A DNA stretch of 64,000 nt from Pseudomonas sp. BMS12 (GCF_001592875.1 NZ_LSOF01000010.1:43482-107481), one strand, 5' to 3'. Positions 45,298 to 53,699 are shown, numbered from the stretch's first letter. Translations and numbers: made by a program. The notes: generated by a model from the sequence alone, not told the origin.

Positions 45298-45910
45298 AAC
45301 AGTGAAGAGTGGTGCCACCCCGCTGGAAGGCGACGGCAAGCGCATCCTGATGATCGTCGGCACGTCCAAGCGCGACAGCCTGTGCCATGCCATCGCCGAG
45401 GCCTATACCAGTGGTGCCCGCGGCAAGGGCCATGTGGTGCGCCAGCTCAGACTCGGCGACCTGCAGTTCGATCCGATCCTGCGCGAGGGCTATGACCAGA
45501 GCCAGACCCTGGAGCCCGACCTGCTGGAGGCCCAGCGGCAGATCCACTGGGCCGAGCATCTGGTGTTCGTCTACCCGGTCTGGTGGGGCGGCGTGCCGGC
45601 GCTGCTCAAGGGTTTCTTCGACCGCACCTTCCTGCCCGGCTTCGCCTTCAAGTACCGCAGCCGCTCGCAGCTGTGGGACAAGCTGCTGACCGGACGCACC
45701 GCCGACCTGCTGGTGACCCTGGACACCCCGCCCTGGTACTTCCGCTGGATCTACGGCGCTCCGGCGCACCGCCAGATGGTGCGTACCATTCTCGGCTTCT
45801 GCGGCATCCGCACCCGGCGCCTGGCCGAGTTCGCCCCGGTACGCCCCTCCAGCGAGGAGCAACGCCAGGGCTGGCTGCGCCGCGCCGAAGCCCTCGGCGT
45901 CAAGGTCTAG
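45290..45910 (+). CDS. Flavodoxin-fold NAD(P)H dehydrogenase (quinone)-like protein
   Basis: A 206-residue flavodoxin-fold protein: [22 protein letters not shown] at the flavin-phosphate loop, [29 protein letters not shown] (the quinone-reductase family motif) and [13 protein letters not shown]. It is probably an FMN-dependent NAD(P)H oxidoreductase of the KefF/NQO1/ModaB type. It overlaps fumC by eight bases, so they are coupled. The N-terminal 17 residues ([17 protein letters not shown]) are an extension before the first beta strand, and a start further in is possible. Confidence 0.87.
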
Positions 45911-45913
45911 ACC

Positions 45914-46879
45914 CTAGAGCATGACCGCCATGCGCCGCGCCCGACGGGCACGCAGGCCCGCCAGCAGCGAAGGGCCCAGGGCGACCAGCGCCGAGCCCAG
46001 CACCACCAGCAACGCACCGCCATAGCCGAGGGCGTTGATCTGTTCAGGTCGCACATGCTCCGGCCAGAACAGTGCGGCCAGAGCCACGGCGGCGAAGGTC
46101 ACCAGCGGCGTCACCGCCAAGGTGGCACTGACCCGCGAGGCCTCCCAGTGCGCCAGGGCCTCGGCGAAGGCGCCATAGGCCACCAGGGTGTTCAGGCAAC
46201 AGGCCAGCAGCAGCCAGCCCTGCAGCGGCGACAGTTGCAGCACCTGCAGCGGATGCGCCCAGGGCGTGAGGATCAGGGCACAGGCCAGATAGATCACCAG
46301 CATGATCTGCGGCGAACTCCAGACGCTCAGCAACTGCTTCTGCGCCAACCCGTAGAAGGTCCAGACGAAGGCAGCCAGCAGCACGATCAGCACGCCACTG
46401 GTATAGGCGCCCAGCGAACCGAACAGCTCACCCAGGCGCTGATTGAAGAACAGCCCGAAGCCCAGCAACAGCACCGCCAGGCCGCAGCCCTGGGCCAGGC
46501 TGAACGACTCGCGAAAGACCACCAGGCTGGCGATCAGGAACAGGATCGGCGCCATCTGGATCACCAGCTGAGTGGTACCCGGGCTGAGCAGGCTCAACCC
46601 CACCAGGTACAGCACGTAGTTGGAGACCAGCCCACCGATGGCCAGCAGGAGCAGCCAGCGCCCCTTGCTGCCGAGTGGTGCCAGGCGCGGCAAGCCACGG
46701 CGCGCACCCAGCCAGACCAGCAGCACCAGCCCCGCCACCAGCAGGCGATACCAGGTCACGGTGATGGGGTCCATGACCTGCAGCACCTCCTTGAGCTTGA
46801 TCGGCAGAATGCCCCAGAGCAGCGCGGTAGTCAGGGCAAGCAGCAGGCCATAGAGCCATCGACCGGAAGAGATATGCAT
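45914..46879 (-). CDS. EamA/DMT-family transporter
   Basis: A 321-residue, ten-TM protein of the drug/metabolite transporter superfamily with two EamA repeats (residues about 10-140 and 160-300). The RarD-like motif ALLWGILPIKLKEVLQVMDPITVTWYRLL is in the first repeat. RarD-like members are predicted permeases; the substrate is not known. Its 3' end lies three bases from the flavodoxin-type gene's stop (convergent), with no clear terminator between. The ATG at 46879 is preceded by GAGG. An inverted repeat lies about 34 bases upstream. Confidence 0.85.
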   Translation of the reverse strand: MHISSGRWLYGLLLALTTALLWGILPIKLKEVLQVMDPITVTWYRLLVAGLVLLVWLGARRGLPRLAPLGSKGRWLLLLAIGGLVSNYVLYLVGLSLLSPGTTQLVIQMAPILFLIASLVVFRESFSLAQGCGLAVLLLGFGLFFNQRLGELFGSLGAYTSGVLIVLLAAFVWTFYGLAQKQLLSVWSSPQIMLVIYLACALILTPWAHPLQVLQLSPLQGWLLLACCLNTLVAYGAFAEALAHWEASRVSATLAVTPLVTFAAVALAALFWPEHVRPEQINALGYGGALLVVLGSALVALGPSLLAGLRARRARRMAVML

Positions 46880-46912
46880 GAGGTCCTCGAAACGAGCGGG
46901 TACAGGCAGAGC

Positions 46913-46940
46913 GGCCATTGTAGGCCCGCGGGCAATGGCC
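46913..46940. promoter_or_regulatory. Inverted repeat upstream of the EamA gene
   Basis: GGCCATTG-N12-CAATGGCC, with GGCCCGCGGGC at its centre, lies 34 bases before the start codon. It could be a leader hairpin or an operator. The rest of the 465-base gap contains only the REP pair below. Confidence 0.4.
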
Positions 46941-47055
46941 TCACAGCCACAGTTGACCGCTTGGACAAGAAGGAACTGTGCTGCCAGAGCCCCAGCTTGC
47001 CTGCCTTCCGCAGATTGGCCTAACGAGGGCACAACCCAGCACAGCGTGCTCTCGC

Positions 47056-47146
47056 ATCGCGACTGAAGTCGCTCCCACGAAAATCTGCTCCGCGCACAAG
47101 TAAGCGGCATGCGCGCCGCCTCTGTGGGAGCGACTTCAGTCGCGAT
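47056..47146. repeat. REP pair of GCGACTTCAGTCGC type in reversed orientation
   Basis: ATCGCGACTGAAGTCGCTCC ending at 47078 (CCCAC) and GTGGGAGCGACTTCAGTCGC starting at 47124 are perfect inverted copies of 23 bases. The GTGGGAG ends face each other, opposite to the other pairs in the window, and the stem bases differ from the GCGGCT type by compensating changes. A half element AGCGAGCTCTGCTCGC is found again at 47576-47591. Confidence 0.85.
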
Positions 47147-47344
47147 AGCGAGGTCCAGGGCCACTCACGCCACCTGTGTCGCGGCCAAGGCCGAGTGCCC
47201 CCAGCACCTCTCACTGGAGCTGATATGTACCGGCCCCACCTAACAGCAAGAGGTTAAAAAATGACCACCTGTCGCCCACCGCCGCCAGGCAAAAGCCGCG
47301 CACTACACTGAAACCAAGTACACCCTGCGGCAGGAGGACTTGCC

Positions 47345-47554
47345 ATGTTCGGTCAACGCACCATCGACCCCGCGCCCAGCACCCACTACCGGAGCGAGCG
47401 GGTCAGCGCAGTCAACGGTCAGTATTTCTTCTCCACGCGCGAGGGCACCCTGGAAGGCCCCTACTTCACCCGTGTCGATGCCGAACGGGAAATCGCCTTC
47501 TACATCCGTCGCATGCGCCAGGCCAGCGATATCATCGAAAGCCGCGCCTTCTAG
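47345..47554 (+). CDS. Small conserved pseudomonad protein, 69 residues
   Basis: A soluble protein with no signal peptide; the core reads HYRSERVSAVNGQYFFSTRE, then GTLEGPYFTRVDAEREIAFY. The pattern resembles small conserved pseudomonad proteins of a DUF6316-like type, but I cannot name it with certainty. GCAGGAGG upstream is a strong ribosome-binding site and supports a real gene. It lies alone between the EamA gene and pap. No function is proposed. Confidence 0.8.
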   Translation: MFGQRTIDPAPSTHYRSERVSAVNGQYFFSTREGTLEGPYFTRVDAEREIAFYIRRMRQASDIIESRAF

Positions 47555-47662
47555 CCAAGCGATAGGCCGCGTAGCAGCGAGCTCTGCTCGCAAACCGGTG
47601 GGGCGACACCGACGCTTCGCTGACGATGCACGCTGCCGCAGAAACGATCTGCGCGCCCTGAT

Positions 47663-47705
47663 CAGAAAAAACGCCGCGCCCTGCAAGAGAGGCGCGGCGT
47701 TTTCT
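47663..47705. terminator. Bidirectional Rho-independent terminator
   Basis: AAAAAACGCCGCGCC-N9-GGCGCGGCGTTTT with A and T flanks lies between the convergent 69-residue protein gene and pap. Confidence 0.88.
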
Positions 47706-47728
47706 TCGGCGCACAGCATGAGTGCCTT

Positions 47729-49216
47729 CTAGTCCCTGGCGAACGCCCGCTCCAGCGCATCGTTGAGCGTGCGTAGCACCTTCACGCGGGCAAAGCGCTT
47801 GTCGTTGGCCTCGATCAGCGTCCAGGGCGCGACCGAGGTGCTGGTGCGGTCGACCATGTCGCCCACCGCGTCGCAGTATTCGTCCCACTTTTCCCGGTTG
47901 CGCCAGTCGTCCTCGGTGATCTTGAAACGCTTGAAGGGAATCGCCTCGCGCTCCTTGAAGCGCTTGAACTGCTCGTCCTGGTCGATGGCCAGCCAGAACT
48001 TGACCAGCACGACCCCGGCGCTGGCCAGCTGCTCTTCGAAGTCGTTGATTTCGCCATAGGCGCGCAGCCAGTCGGCCGGTTCGCAGAACCCCTCCACCCG
48101 CTCCACCAGCACCCGGCCATACCAGGAACGGTCGAACACGGTGAACTTGCCGCGCGCCGGAATGTGCCGCCAGAAACGCCACAGGTAGGGCTGGGCCAGC
48201 TCCTCCTCGGTGGGTGCGGCGATCGGCACGATGCGATACTGCCGCGGGTCCAGGGCGGCCGCCACACGGCGGATGGCACCGCCCTTGCCCGCCGCATCGT
48301 TACCCTCGAACACCGCCACCAGGGCATGCCGACGCATGCGCTTGTCACGCACCAGCGTGGCCAGGCGCGCCTGCTCTACCGCCAGCATGTCCTTGTATTC
48401 GTCCTTCTCCAGGCTCTGGGTCAGGTCCAGGTTGTCCAGCAGGCCGCGATTGTCCAGGCTGGCCACCATGGGCGCGACGTGGGGCTGCGGTACACGCCGG
48501 CTCTTGGCCTTGAGTGCGGCCTGCAGGCCATCGAGAAGGATGCGCCCCACCGTCAGGCTGCGGTAATGCTCATCGCTGCCCTCCACCACGTACCAGGGCG
48601 CGAAATCACGACTGCTGCGGCGCAGCACACGCTCACCGTGGCGCACGAACTTGTCGTAGGTCTTCGACTGTTGCCAGTCCAGCGGGCTGAGCAGCCAGCT
48701 GCGCTGCGGGTCGTCCTGCAGCGCCTTCAGGCGCGCCTTCATCTGCTGTTTGGACAGGTGAAACCAGAACTTGAAGATCAGCGCGCCCTCGTCACAGAGC
48801 ATCTGTTCCAGGGCCAGGGCGCCGTCGATGGCCTGATCCAGCACGGCGTTCTTGATGTGACCATGTACCCGCCCCTGGAGCATCTGGCTGTACCAGTTAC
48901 CGAAGAAGATACCGATGTGCCCCTTGGGCGGCAGCTGCCGCCAGAAGCGCCAGGCCGGTGGCCGGGCCAGCTCCTCGTCGGTCTGTTGGTCGAAGGTGCT
49001 GACCTGAATCAGGCGTGGGTCCATCCACTCGTTGAGCAGCTTGACCGTCTCGCTCTTGCCGGCACCCTCGATGCCGTTGATCAAGATAAGGACCGGGAAA
49101 CGCCCCTGTTGCTTCAACTCATACTGCGCCTCCAGCAGCGCCTCGCGCAGCGCCGGCGCTTCCCTGTCAAAGGTTTCCTCGTCGATTGCGCGACCCAGTT
49201 CGGCAGACTCGAACAT
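47729..49216 (-). CDS. pap: Polyphosphate:AMP phosphotransferase (tandem PPK2 domains)
   Basis: A 495-residue protein made of two PPK2-type domains: the first P-loop in GIEGAGKSETVK (residues about 47-58), the second in FEGNDAAGKGGAIRR (about 302-316), each followed by a lid motif (WRFWRQLPPKGHIGIFFGNWY and WRFWRHIPARGKFTVFDRSWYGR). Two-domain PPK2 class II enzymes phosphorylate AMP to ADP using polyphosphate, as shown for PA3455-type Pap. Asp in the first Walker A copy is replaced by Glu (GIEGAGK), which suggests that only the second domain is catalytic. I use the second of two close ATGs because AGGAG is spaced six bases before it. Confidence 0.92.
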   Translation of the reverse strand: MFESAELGRAIDEETFDREAPALREALLEAQYELKQQGRFPVLILINGIEGAGKSETVKLLNEWMDPRLIQVSTFDQQTDEELARPPAWRFWRQLPPKGHIGIFFGNWYSQMLQGRVHGHIKNAVLDQAIDGALALEQMLCDEGALIFKFWFHLSKQQMKARLKALQDDPQRSWLLSPLDWQQSKTYDKFVRHGERVLRRSSRDFAPWYVVEGSDEHYRSLTVGRILLDGLQAALKAKSRRVPQPHVAPMVASLDNRGLLDNLDLTQSLEKDEYKDMLAVEQARLATLVRDKRMRRHALVAVFEGNDAAGKGGAIRRVAAALDPRQYRIVPIAAPTEEELAQPYLWRFWRHIPARGKFTVFDRSWYGRVLVERVEGFCEPADWLRAYGEINDFEEQLASAGVVLVKFWLAIDQDEQFKRFKEREAIPFKRFKITEDDWRNREKWDEYCDAVGDMVDRTSTSVAPWTLIEANDKRFARVKVLRTLNDALERAFARD

Positions 49217-49310
49217 GCCCATCTCCTTGCTTCGATCCGCTCAGCCTAGCGGATTAGCCCAGGCTTTGGGGCTGCCGCTACAATGCGCGCCTGTCTGCCA
49301 GGGTGCTCCG

Positions 49311-51266
49311 ATGTCCGAATCCCCCACTGCCCAGCTCGACTGGGACGCACAAGGTCAACCGCTGTCACGCCAGTTCGGCGATGTGTACTTCTCCCGCGAA
49401 GACGGTCTGGGCGAAACCCGCCATGTATTCCTCGACGGCAACGACCTGGCCGCGCGCTTTGCCGCCCTGCCTGCGGGCGGGCGCCTGATCATCGGCGAAA
49501 CCGGCTTCGGCACCGGCACCAACTTCCTCTGCACCTGGCAACTGTTCGACCAGTTGGCGCCGGCCGACGCCCAGTTGCATTTCGTCAGCGTCGAGAAATA
49601 CCCGCTGAGCGTCGCCGACCTGAGCCGCGCCCTGGCCCTGTGGCCGGAGCTGGCGCCCTGGGCCGAACAGCTGCAGGAGCAATACGTGGCCCTCCATGCC
49701 GGTTTCCAGCGCCTGCTCCTGGCCGGCGGCCGCGTGGTGCTGACCCTGCTGATCGGCGATGCCCTGGACATGCTGCCGCAGCTGGATGCGCGCATCGATG
49801 CCTGGTTCCTCGATGGTTTCGCCCCGAGCAAGAACCCCGACATGTGGACGGCCGAGCTGTTCGCGCAGCTGGCCCGGCTCTCAGCCCCCGGCGCCAGCCT
49901 GGCTACCTTCACCAGCATGGGCGATGTGCGCCGCGGTCTTATCGCCGCTGGCTTCGCCATGCGCAAGCGCCCCGGCTACGGCAAGAAATGGGAAGTGCTC
50001 TGCGGCCACTTTGCTGGCACGCCCGCGAAAGCCAGCAATCCCTGGTACGCCCGCCCGCCTGCACACCCGCGCCAACGCGAGGCGCTGGTGATCGGCGCCG
50101 GCCTGGCCGGCTGCGCCACGGCCGCCAGCCTGGCGGCGCGCGGCTGGCAGGTGACTCTGCTGGAGCGCCACGCAGAGGTCGCCCAGGAAGCCTCCGGCAA
50201 TCCCCAGGGCGTGCTCTATCTCAAGCTTTCCGCGCACGGCACCGCCCTCTCGCAACTCGTCGTGGCCGGTTTCGGCCACACCCGCCGCCAGTTGCAACGC
50301 CTGCAGCAAGGTCGCGACTGGGCCGCCTGCGGCGTGCTGCAACTGGCCTTCGACGACAAGGAGGCGCAGCGTCAGGCCAAGCTCGGCGCAGCCTTCCCCC
50401 GCGAACTGCTACAACCACTGGATCGCTCGCAGGCCGAGGCCGTTTCCGGTGTCAGCCTGCCTGCCGGCGGGCTGTTCTACCCGGAGGCCGGCTGGGTCCA
50501 TCCGCCGGCGCTGTGCCAGGCGCTGGCGGAGCATCCGCGCATCCGCCTGCAACTGCACAGCGAGGCTGTCGAGCTGCGCCGGGTCGACGGCCGCTGGCAG
50601 GCCCTGAACGATGGCCGGGTGCTGGCTGAAGCCCCGGTGGTGGTACTGGCCGGCGCCGCCGAGGTACGGCGTTTCGCCGCCGAACTGCCGCTCAAACGCA
50701 TCCGCGGGCAGATCAGCCGTCTGCCGCAAACCCCGGCCAGCGCGGCCCTGAGCTGCGTGCTCTGCGCCGAGGGCTACGTGGCACCGGCACGCGATGGCGA
50801 GCACACCCTGGGCGCCAGCTTCGATTTCCAGAGCGACGACCTCACCCCCACCCAGGGCGAACACGCGAGCAACCTGCAGCTGCTGCAAGACATTTCCCGC
50901 GAACTCGCCGAACGCATGCAGGCCGGCGATCTGGACCCTGCACAACTGCAAGGCCGTGCCGCCTTCCGCTGCACCAGCCCCGACTACCTGCCCATCGTCG
51001 GCCCGCTGGCCGACGCCGAAGCCTTCGCCAGCGCCTATGCGGTGCTGGCCAAGGACGCGCGCCAGGTACCGGACATCCCCTGCCCCTGGCGTGAAGGCCT
51101 GTACGTCAACAGCGGTCACGGCTCGCGCGGCCTGATCAGCGCCCCGCTGAGCGGCGAACTGCTGGCCGCCTGGCTCAACGACGAGCCGCTGCCGTTACCG
51201 CGCAGCGTGGCCGAGGCCTGCCACCCCAACCGCTTCGTCCTGCGCAAACTGATCCGCAACAGCTGA
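49311..51266 (+). CDS. mnmC: Bifunctional tRNA (mnm5s2U34) methyltransferase/FAD-dependent oxidoreductase
   Basis: A 651-residue fusion. Residues 1-240 are the SAM-dependent methyltransferase (IGETGFGTGTNFL and DAWFLDGFAPSKNPDMW), and about 260-651 is the FAD-binding oxidase domain, with GAGLAGCATAASLAARGW and late VNSGHGSRGLISAPLSGE. It removes the carboxymethyl group of cmnm5s2U34 and then methylates to mnm5s2U34. Full length and both domains are intact. The start is 94 bases past the pap start on the opposite strand, and the ATG follows CCAGGGTGCTCCG. Confidence 0.95.
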   Translation: MSESPTAQLDWDAQGQPLSRQFGDVYFSREDGLGETRHVFLDGNDLAARFAALPAGGRLIIGETGFGTGTNFLCTWQLFDQLAPADAQLHFVSVEKYPLSVADLSRALALWPELAPWAEQLQEQYVALHAGFQRLLLAGGRVVLTLLIGDALDMLPQLDARIDAWFLDGFAPSKNPDMWTAELFAQLARLSAPGASLATFTSMGDVRRGLIAAGFAMRKRPGYGKKWEVLCGHFAGTPAKASNPWYARPPAHPRQREALVIGAGLAGCATAASLAARGWQVTLLERHAEVAQEASGNPQGVLYLKLSAHGTALSQLVVAGFGHTRRQLQRLQQGRDWAACGVLQLAFDDKEAQRQAKLGAAFPRELLQPLDRSQAEAVSGVSLPAGGLFYPEAGWVHPPALCQALAEHPRIRLQLHSEAVELRRVDGRWQALNDGRVLAEAPVVVLAGAAEVRRFAAELPLKRIRGQISRLPQTPASAALSCVLCAEGYVAPARDGEHTLGASFDFQSDDLTPTQGEHASNLQLLQDISRELAERMQAGDLDPAQLQGRAAFRCTSPDYLPIVGPLADAEAFASAYAVLAKDARQVPDIPCPWREGLYVNSGHGSRGLISAPLSGELLAAWLNDEPLPLPRSVAEACHPNRFVLRKLIRNS

Positions 51267-51295
51267 GCGCAGCAGAGGCCTGACGACCAACGGAC

Positions 51296-51324
51296 TTGCA
51301 TCCGCTCACGCCCGCAAACATACT
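51296..51324 (+). promoter_or_regulatory. Candidate sigma-70 promoter of the sulfur operon
   Basis: TTGCAT, a 17-base spacer and CATACT form a reasonable -35/-10 pair. The transcription start predicted near 51331 places the inverted repeat at 51339-51354 just downstream, where a bound repressor would block elongation or open-complex formation. Confidence 0.5.
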
Positions 51325-51338
51325 CCCCCCAGTAATAG

Positions 51339-51354
51339 ATACCCCACCGGGTAT
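51339..51354. promoter_or_regulatory. CsoR/CstR-type operator upstream of the repressor gene
   Basis: ATACCC-CACC-GGGTAT is a perfect six-base inverted repeat separated by four bases, the layout of CsoR/CstR-family operators with a G/C tract at the centre. It lies 15 bases before the CsoR-family start codon. A related second site is at 51681-51695. Confidence 0.65.
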
Positions 51355-51368
51355 ACAGGAGAGTCACC

Positions 51369-51635
51369 ATGAGCACCCCGAACTCGCAGCAACAGGACGC
51401 CATGCTCAAACGCCTGGCCCGCGTCGAAGGGCAGATTCGCGGCATCCAGGCCATGATCAGGCGCGGCGAGGAATGCGAGGCCATCGCCCAGCAGTTTTCC
51501 GCCGCACGCAAGGCGCTGGATAAGGCCTACCAGGAAATGCTCGCCTGCCTGCTGGAGGAAACCATGCTCGATCCCGAGCGCGACGACGCCGAAACCCTGG
51601 CCAGGGTGCGGGCAATCTTCACCAAGTACACCTGA
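51369..51635 (+). CDS. CsoR/FrmR-family repressor with non-canonical cysteines
   Basis: An 88-residue, all-helical DUF156 repressor (RLARVEGQIRGIQAMI..., Cys36 in EECEAI). In CsoR the copper site is Cys36/His61/Cys65, in CstR the reactive pair is near 31/60, in FrmR/RcnR His follows. Here the equivalent of His61 is Leu61 and the equivalent of Cys65 is Thr65, while a Cys is found one position earlier at 60 (EMLACLLEET). So a metal site is unlikely and a Cys36/Cys60-based thiol sensor is plausible (inference). The location before rhodanese, exporter and persulfide dioxygenase supports sensing of sulfane sulfur. AGGAGAG gives a good ribosome-binding site. Confidence 0.88.
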   Translation: MSTPNSQQQDAMLKRLARVEGQIRGIQAMIRRGEECEAIAQQFSAARKALDKAYQEMLACLLEETMLDPERDDAETLARVRAIFTKYT

Positions 51636-51680
51636 ATAACCAGTTCTGCCCTGCTGCGGGTCGCTGGTACGTAGCACCAA

Positions 51681-51695
51681 TACTCCAAGGGAGTA
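51681..51695. promoter_or_regulatory. Second CsoR-like operator before the rhodanese gene
   Basis: TACTCC-AAG-GGAGTA lies six bases before the rhodanese start codon and overlaps its ribosome-binding region. Its half-site resembles that at 51339-51354 (AT-rich outer bases and G/C centre). Confidence 0.5.
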
Positions 51696-51701
51696 CCCGA
51701 A

Positions 51702-52244
51702 ATGACCGACAACATCTGCCTGATCGATGCACCGCGCTTTGCCAGCGTGCGCCAGCAGGGCCATGTACGCTTCCTCATCGACGTGCGCAGCCCTGCCGAA
51801 TTCCGCGCCCAGCATGTGGCCGGCGCACGCAATGTGCCGCTCGACCAGCTCAACCCGGAGTCACTGGTTACCCAGCTACGCCGGGAAGGACTGCAAAGCG
51901 GCGACGAGCTCTATCTGATCTGTCAAAGCGGCCAACGTGCTCGCCGCGCCGCCGAGCAACTGCAGCGCCTGCTACCGGGCGTGCAGGTAATCGATGGCGG
52001 CACCCAGGCCTGCGTCGCCTGCGGCCTACCCACCGAACAGGCTGCCAGCGGCGTGATCAGCATCCAGCGCCAGGTGCAGATCAGCGCCGGCAGCCTGGTA
52101 CTGCTCGGCGTCGCCCTCGGCACCTGGCTGCATCCTGGCTGGTACGGCCTGGCCGCTTTCGTCGGCGCCGGCCTGACCTTCGCCGGCCTGAGCAATACCT
52201 GTGGCATGGCCCTGCTGCTCGCCCGCATGCCCTGGAACCGTTGA
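51702..52244 (+). CDS. Rhodanese domain fused to a DUF2892 membrane domain
   Basis: A 180-residue protein. Residues 1-115 are a rhodanese with the active loop CQSGQR (Cys74), and residues about 118-180 are a DUF2892-like membrane hairpin (SAGSLVLLGVALGTWL and WYGLAAFVGAGLTFAGLSNTCG), so the enzyme is anchored at the inner membrane. Rhodaneses transfer sulfane sulfur to or from thiols. The stop codon overlaps the next start (TGATG). It stands between the CsoR-type repressor and the exporter in what looks like one operon. Confidence 0.87.
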   Translation: MTDNICLIDAPRFASVRQQGHVRFLIDVRSPAEFRAQHVAGARNVPLDQLNPESLVTQLRREGLQSGDELYLICQSGQRARRAAEQLQRLLPGVQVIDGGTQACVACGLPTEQAASGVISIQRQVQISAGSLVLLGVALGTWLHPGWYGLAAFVGAGLTFAGLSNTCGMALLLARMPWNR

Positions 52245-52999
52245 TGGAGATCTTGCTGCTGGAAGCGCTGGGCATCGGTGCCGTGCTCGGCCTGCTGCTG
52301 GGCCTGACTGGCGCCGGTGGCTCCCTGGTGGCCCTGCCGCTGCTGCTCAGTTTGCACCTGCCGCTGCGCGACGCCATCGGCGTCAGCCTCGGTGCCGTGG
52401 CCCTCACCGCCCTGATAGGCGCCGTACCACGCGCCTATCAAGGCCAGGTGGCCTGGCGGCCGGTACTGTTGCTGGCGATCGCGGGATTGCCCGGCAATGC
52501 GCTCGGCCAGTGGCTCGGCCGGCAGATTCCCGAGGCCGTGCTGATTCTCGGCTTCTGCGCCCTGGTGCTGTGGACCGCCTGGCGCATGTGGCGCAGCTCC
52601 TGCCAGGTACGCAGCGGCAGTGGCCCGTTACGCAGCCTGCCGCTGGTGCTGATCGGCCTGGCCGTGGGCGTGTTCTCCGGCCTGATGGGCGTCGGCGGCG
52701 GTTTTCTGGTGGTGCCGGCACTGTTGGCGTTCACGCCACTGAGCATGCTGGCCGCCACCGCCACCTCCATGGCGGTGATCGCGCTGGTCTCCGGCGGTGG
52801 CTTCCTCTTTTATTTGAGCGGCGCGCAGCCCTCGCTGCCCCTGCTGGCCGGCCTGGCTCTTGGCGGCGCGGCCGGTGTGCTGGCTGGCAACGGCCTGGCC
52901 CAACGCCTGGGTGGCCAACTGCTGCAACGCCTGTTCGCCCTAATGCTGGTGGCAGTCAGCCTGAGCCTGGCCGCGCAGAAACTCTTCACAGGAGCCTGA
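52244..52999 (+). CDS. TauE/SafE-family anion exporter
   Basis: A 251-residue protein with eight or so TM segments and two internally related halves (GLLLGLTGAGGSLVALPLLL and VGVFSGLMGVGGGFLVVPALL), the sulfite exporter TauE/SafE pattern. It is probably the route for sulfite or thiosulfate export after persulfide oxidation. ATG 52244 overlaps the rhodanese stop in TGATG; a TTG one codon earlier would also fit but the ATG is preferred. Two bases separate its stop from the dioxygenase start. Confidence 0.88.
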   Translation: MEILLLEALGIGAVLGLLLGLTGAGGSLVALPLLLSLHLPLRDAIGVSLGAVALTALIGAVPRAYQGQVAWRPVLLLAIAGLPGNALGQWLGRQIPEAVLILGFCALVLWTAWRMWRSSCQVRSGSGPLRSLPLVLIGLAVGVFSGLMGVGGGFLVVPALLAFTPLSMLAATATSMAVIALVSGGGFLFYLSGAQPSLPLLAGLALGGAAGVLAGNGLAQRLGGQLLQRLFALMLVAVSLSLAAQKLFTGA

Positions 53000-53001
53000 T
53001 C

Positions 53002-53694
53002 ATGCTATTTCGCCAACTCTTCGATGCCGACAGCTCGACCTACAGCTACCTGCTGGCCGACAGCGGCGAAGCGCTGCTGATCGACCCGGTAAAGGACAAG
53101 CTCGACGACTACCTGCGCCTGCTCAGCGAACTGCAACTGCGCCTGGTGCTGGCCGTGGACACCCATACCCACGCCGACCACATCACCGCCCTCGGCGAGT
53201 TGCGTACGGCCACCGGCTGTCGCAGCGGCTTCGGCCAGGAAAGTGGCAGCGCCTGCGCCAGCTTCACCTTCAGGGACGGCGAGTGCCTGGGCTTCGGCGC
53301 ACGCGAGTTGATCGCCTGGCACACGCCAGGCCATACCGACGACTCCTACTGTTTCCTGCTGCCGGCCGATGCGCAGCGGCCGGCCCGGGTCTTCACCGGC
53401 GACACCCTGCTGATTCGCGGCACCGGCCGCACCGACTTCCAGAATGGCGATGCCCGCGCCCAGTGGCAGAGCCTGCAGCGCCTGCTGAGCCTGCCCGGCG
53501 AGACCGAGGTCTGCCCCGGCCACGATTACCGGGGCTGGACCCGCTCCAGCATTGCCGAGGAAGCCGCGCACAATCCGCGCCTGCAGGTGGCCGATGTCGA
53601 GGCCTACGTCGAGCTGATGAACAACCTCAAACTACCCAATCCGAAGCTGATGGATATCGCCGTACCGGCCAATCGTGGCTGCGGCCTCGGCTGA
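53002..53694 (+). CDS. Persulfide dioxygenase (ETHE1-type metallo-beta-lactamase fold)
   Basis: A 230-residue soluble protein. The metal motif is DTHTHADHITALGEL, with later HTPGHTDDSY, FTGDTLLIRGTGRTDF and CPGHDYRG; the RTDFQ segment distinguishes ETHE1-type enzymes from glyoxalase II. It oxidises glutathione persulfide to sulfite plus GSH using oxygen. With the rhodanese and exporter it forms a small sulfide/persulfide detoxification operon. GGAGCC precedes the ATG. The stop codon is six bases from that of the convergent MarR gene. Confidence 0.9.
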   Translation: MLFRQLFDADSSTYSYLLADSGEALLIDPVKDKLDDYLRLLSELQLRLVLAVDTHTHADHITALGELRTATGCRSGFGQESGSACASFTFRDGECLGFGARELIAWHTPGHTDDSYCFLLPADAQRPARVFTGDTLLIRGTGRTDFQNGDARAQWQSLQRLLSLPGETEVCPGHDYRGWTRSSIAEEAAHNPRLQVADVEAYVELMNNLKLPNPKLMDIAVPANRGCGLG

Positions 53695-53699
53695 AATAG

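Noticed and set aside
47345..47719. Minus-strand frame of 138 codons opposite the 69-residue protein
   Set aside because: No ribosome-binding site; it crosses the terminator and REP half element. The plus-strand gene has a strong ribosome-binding site.
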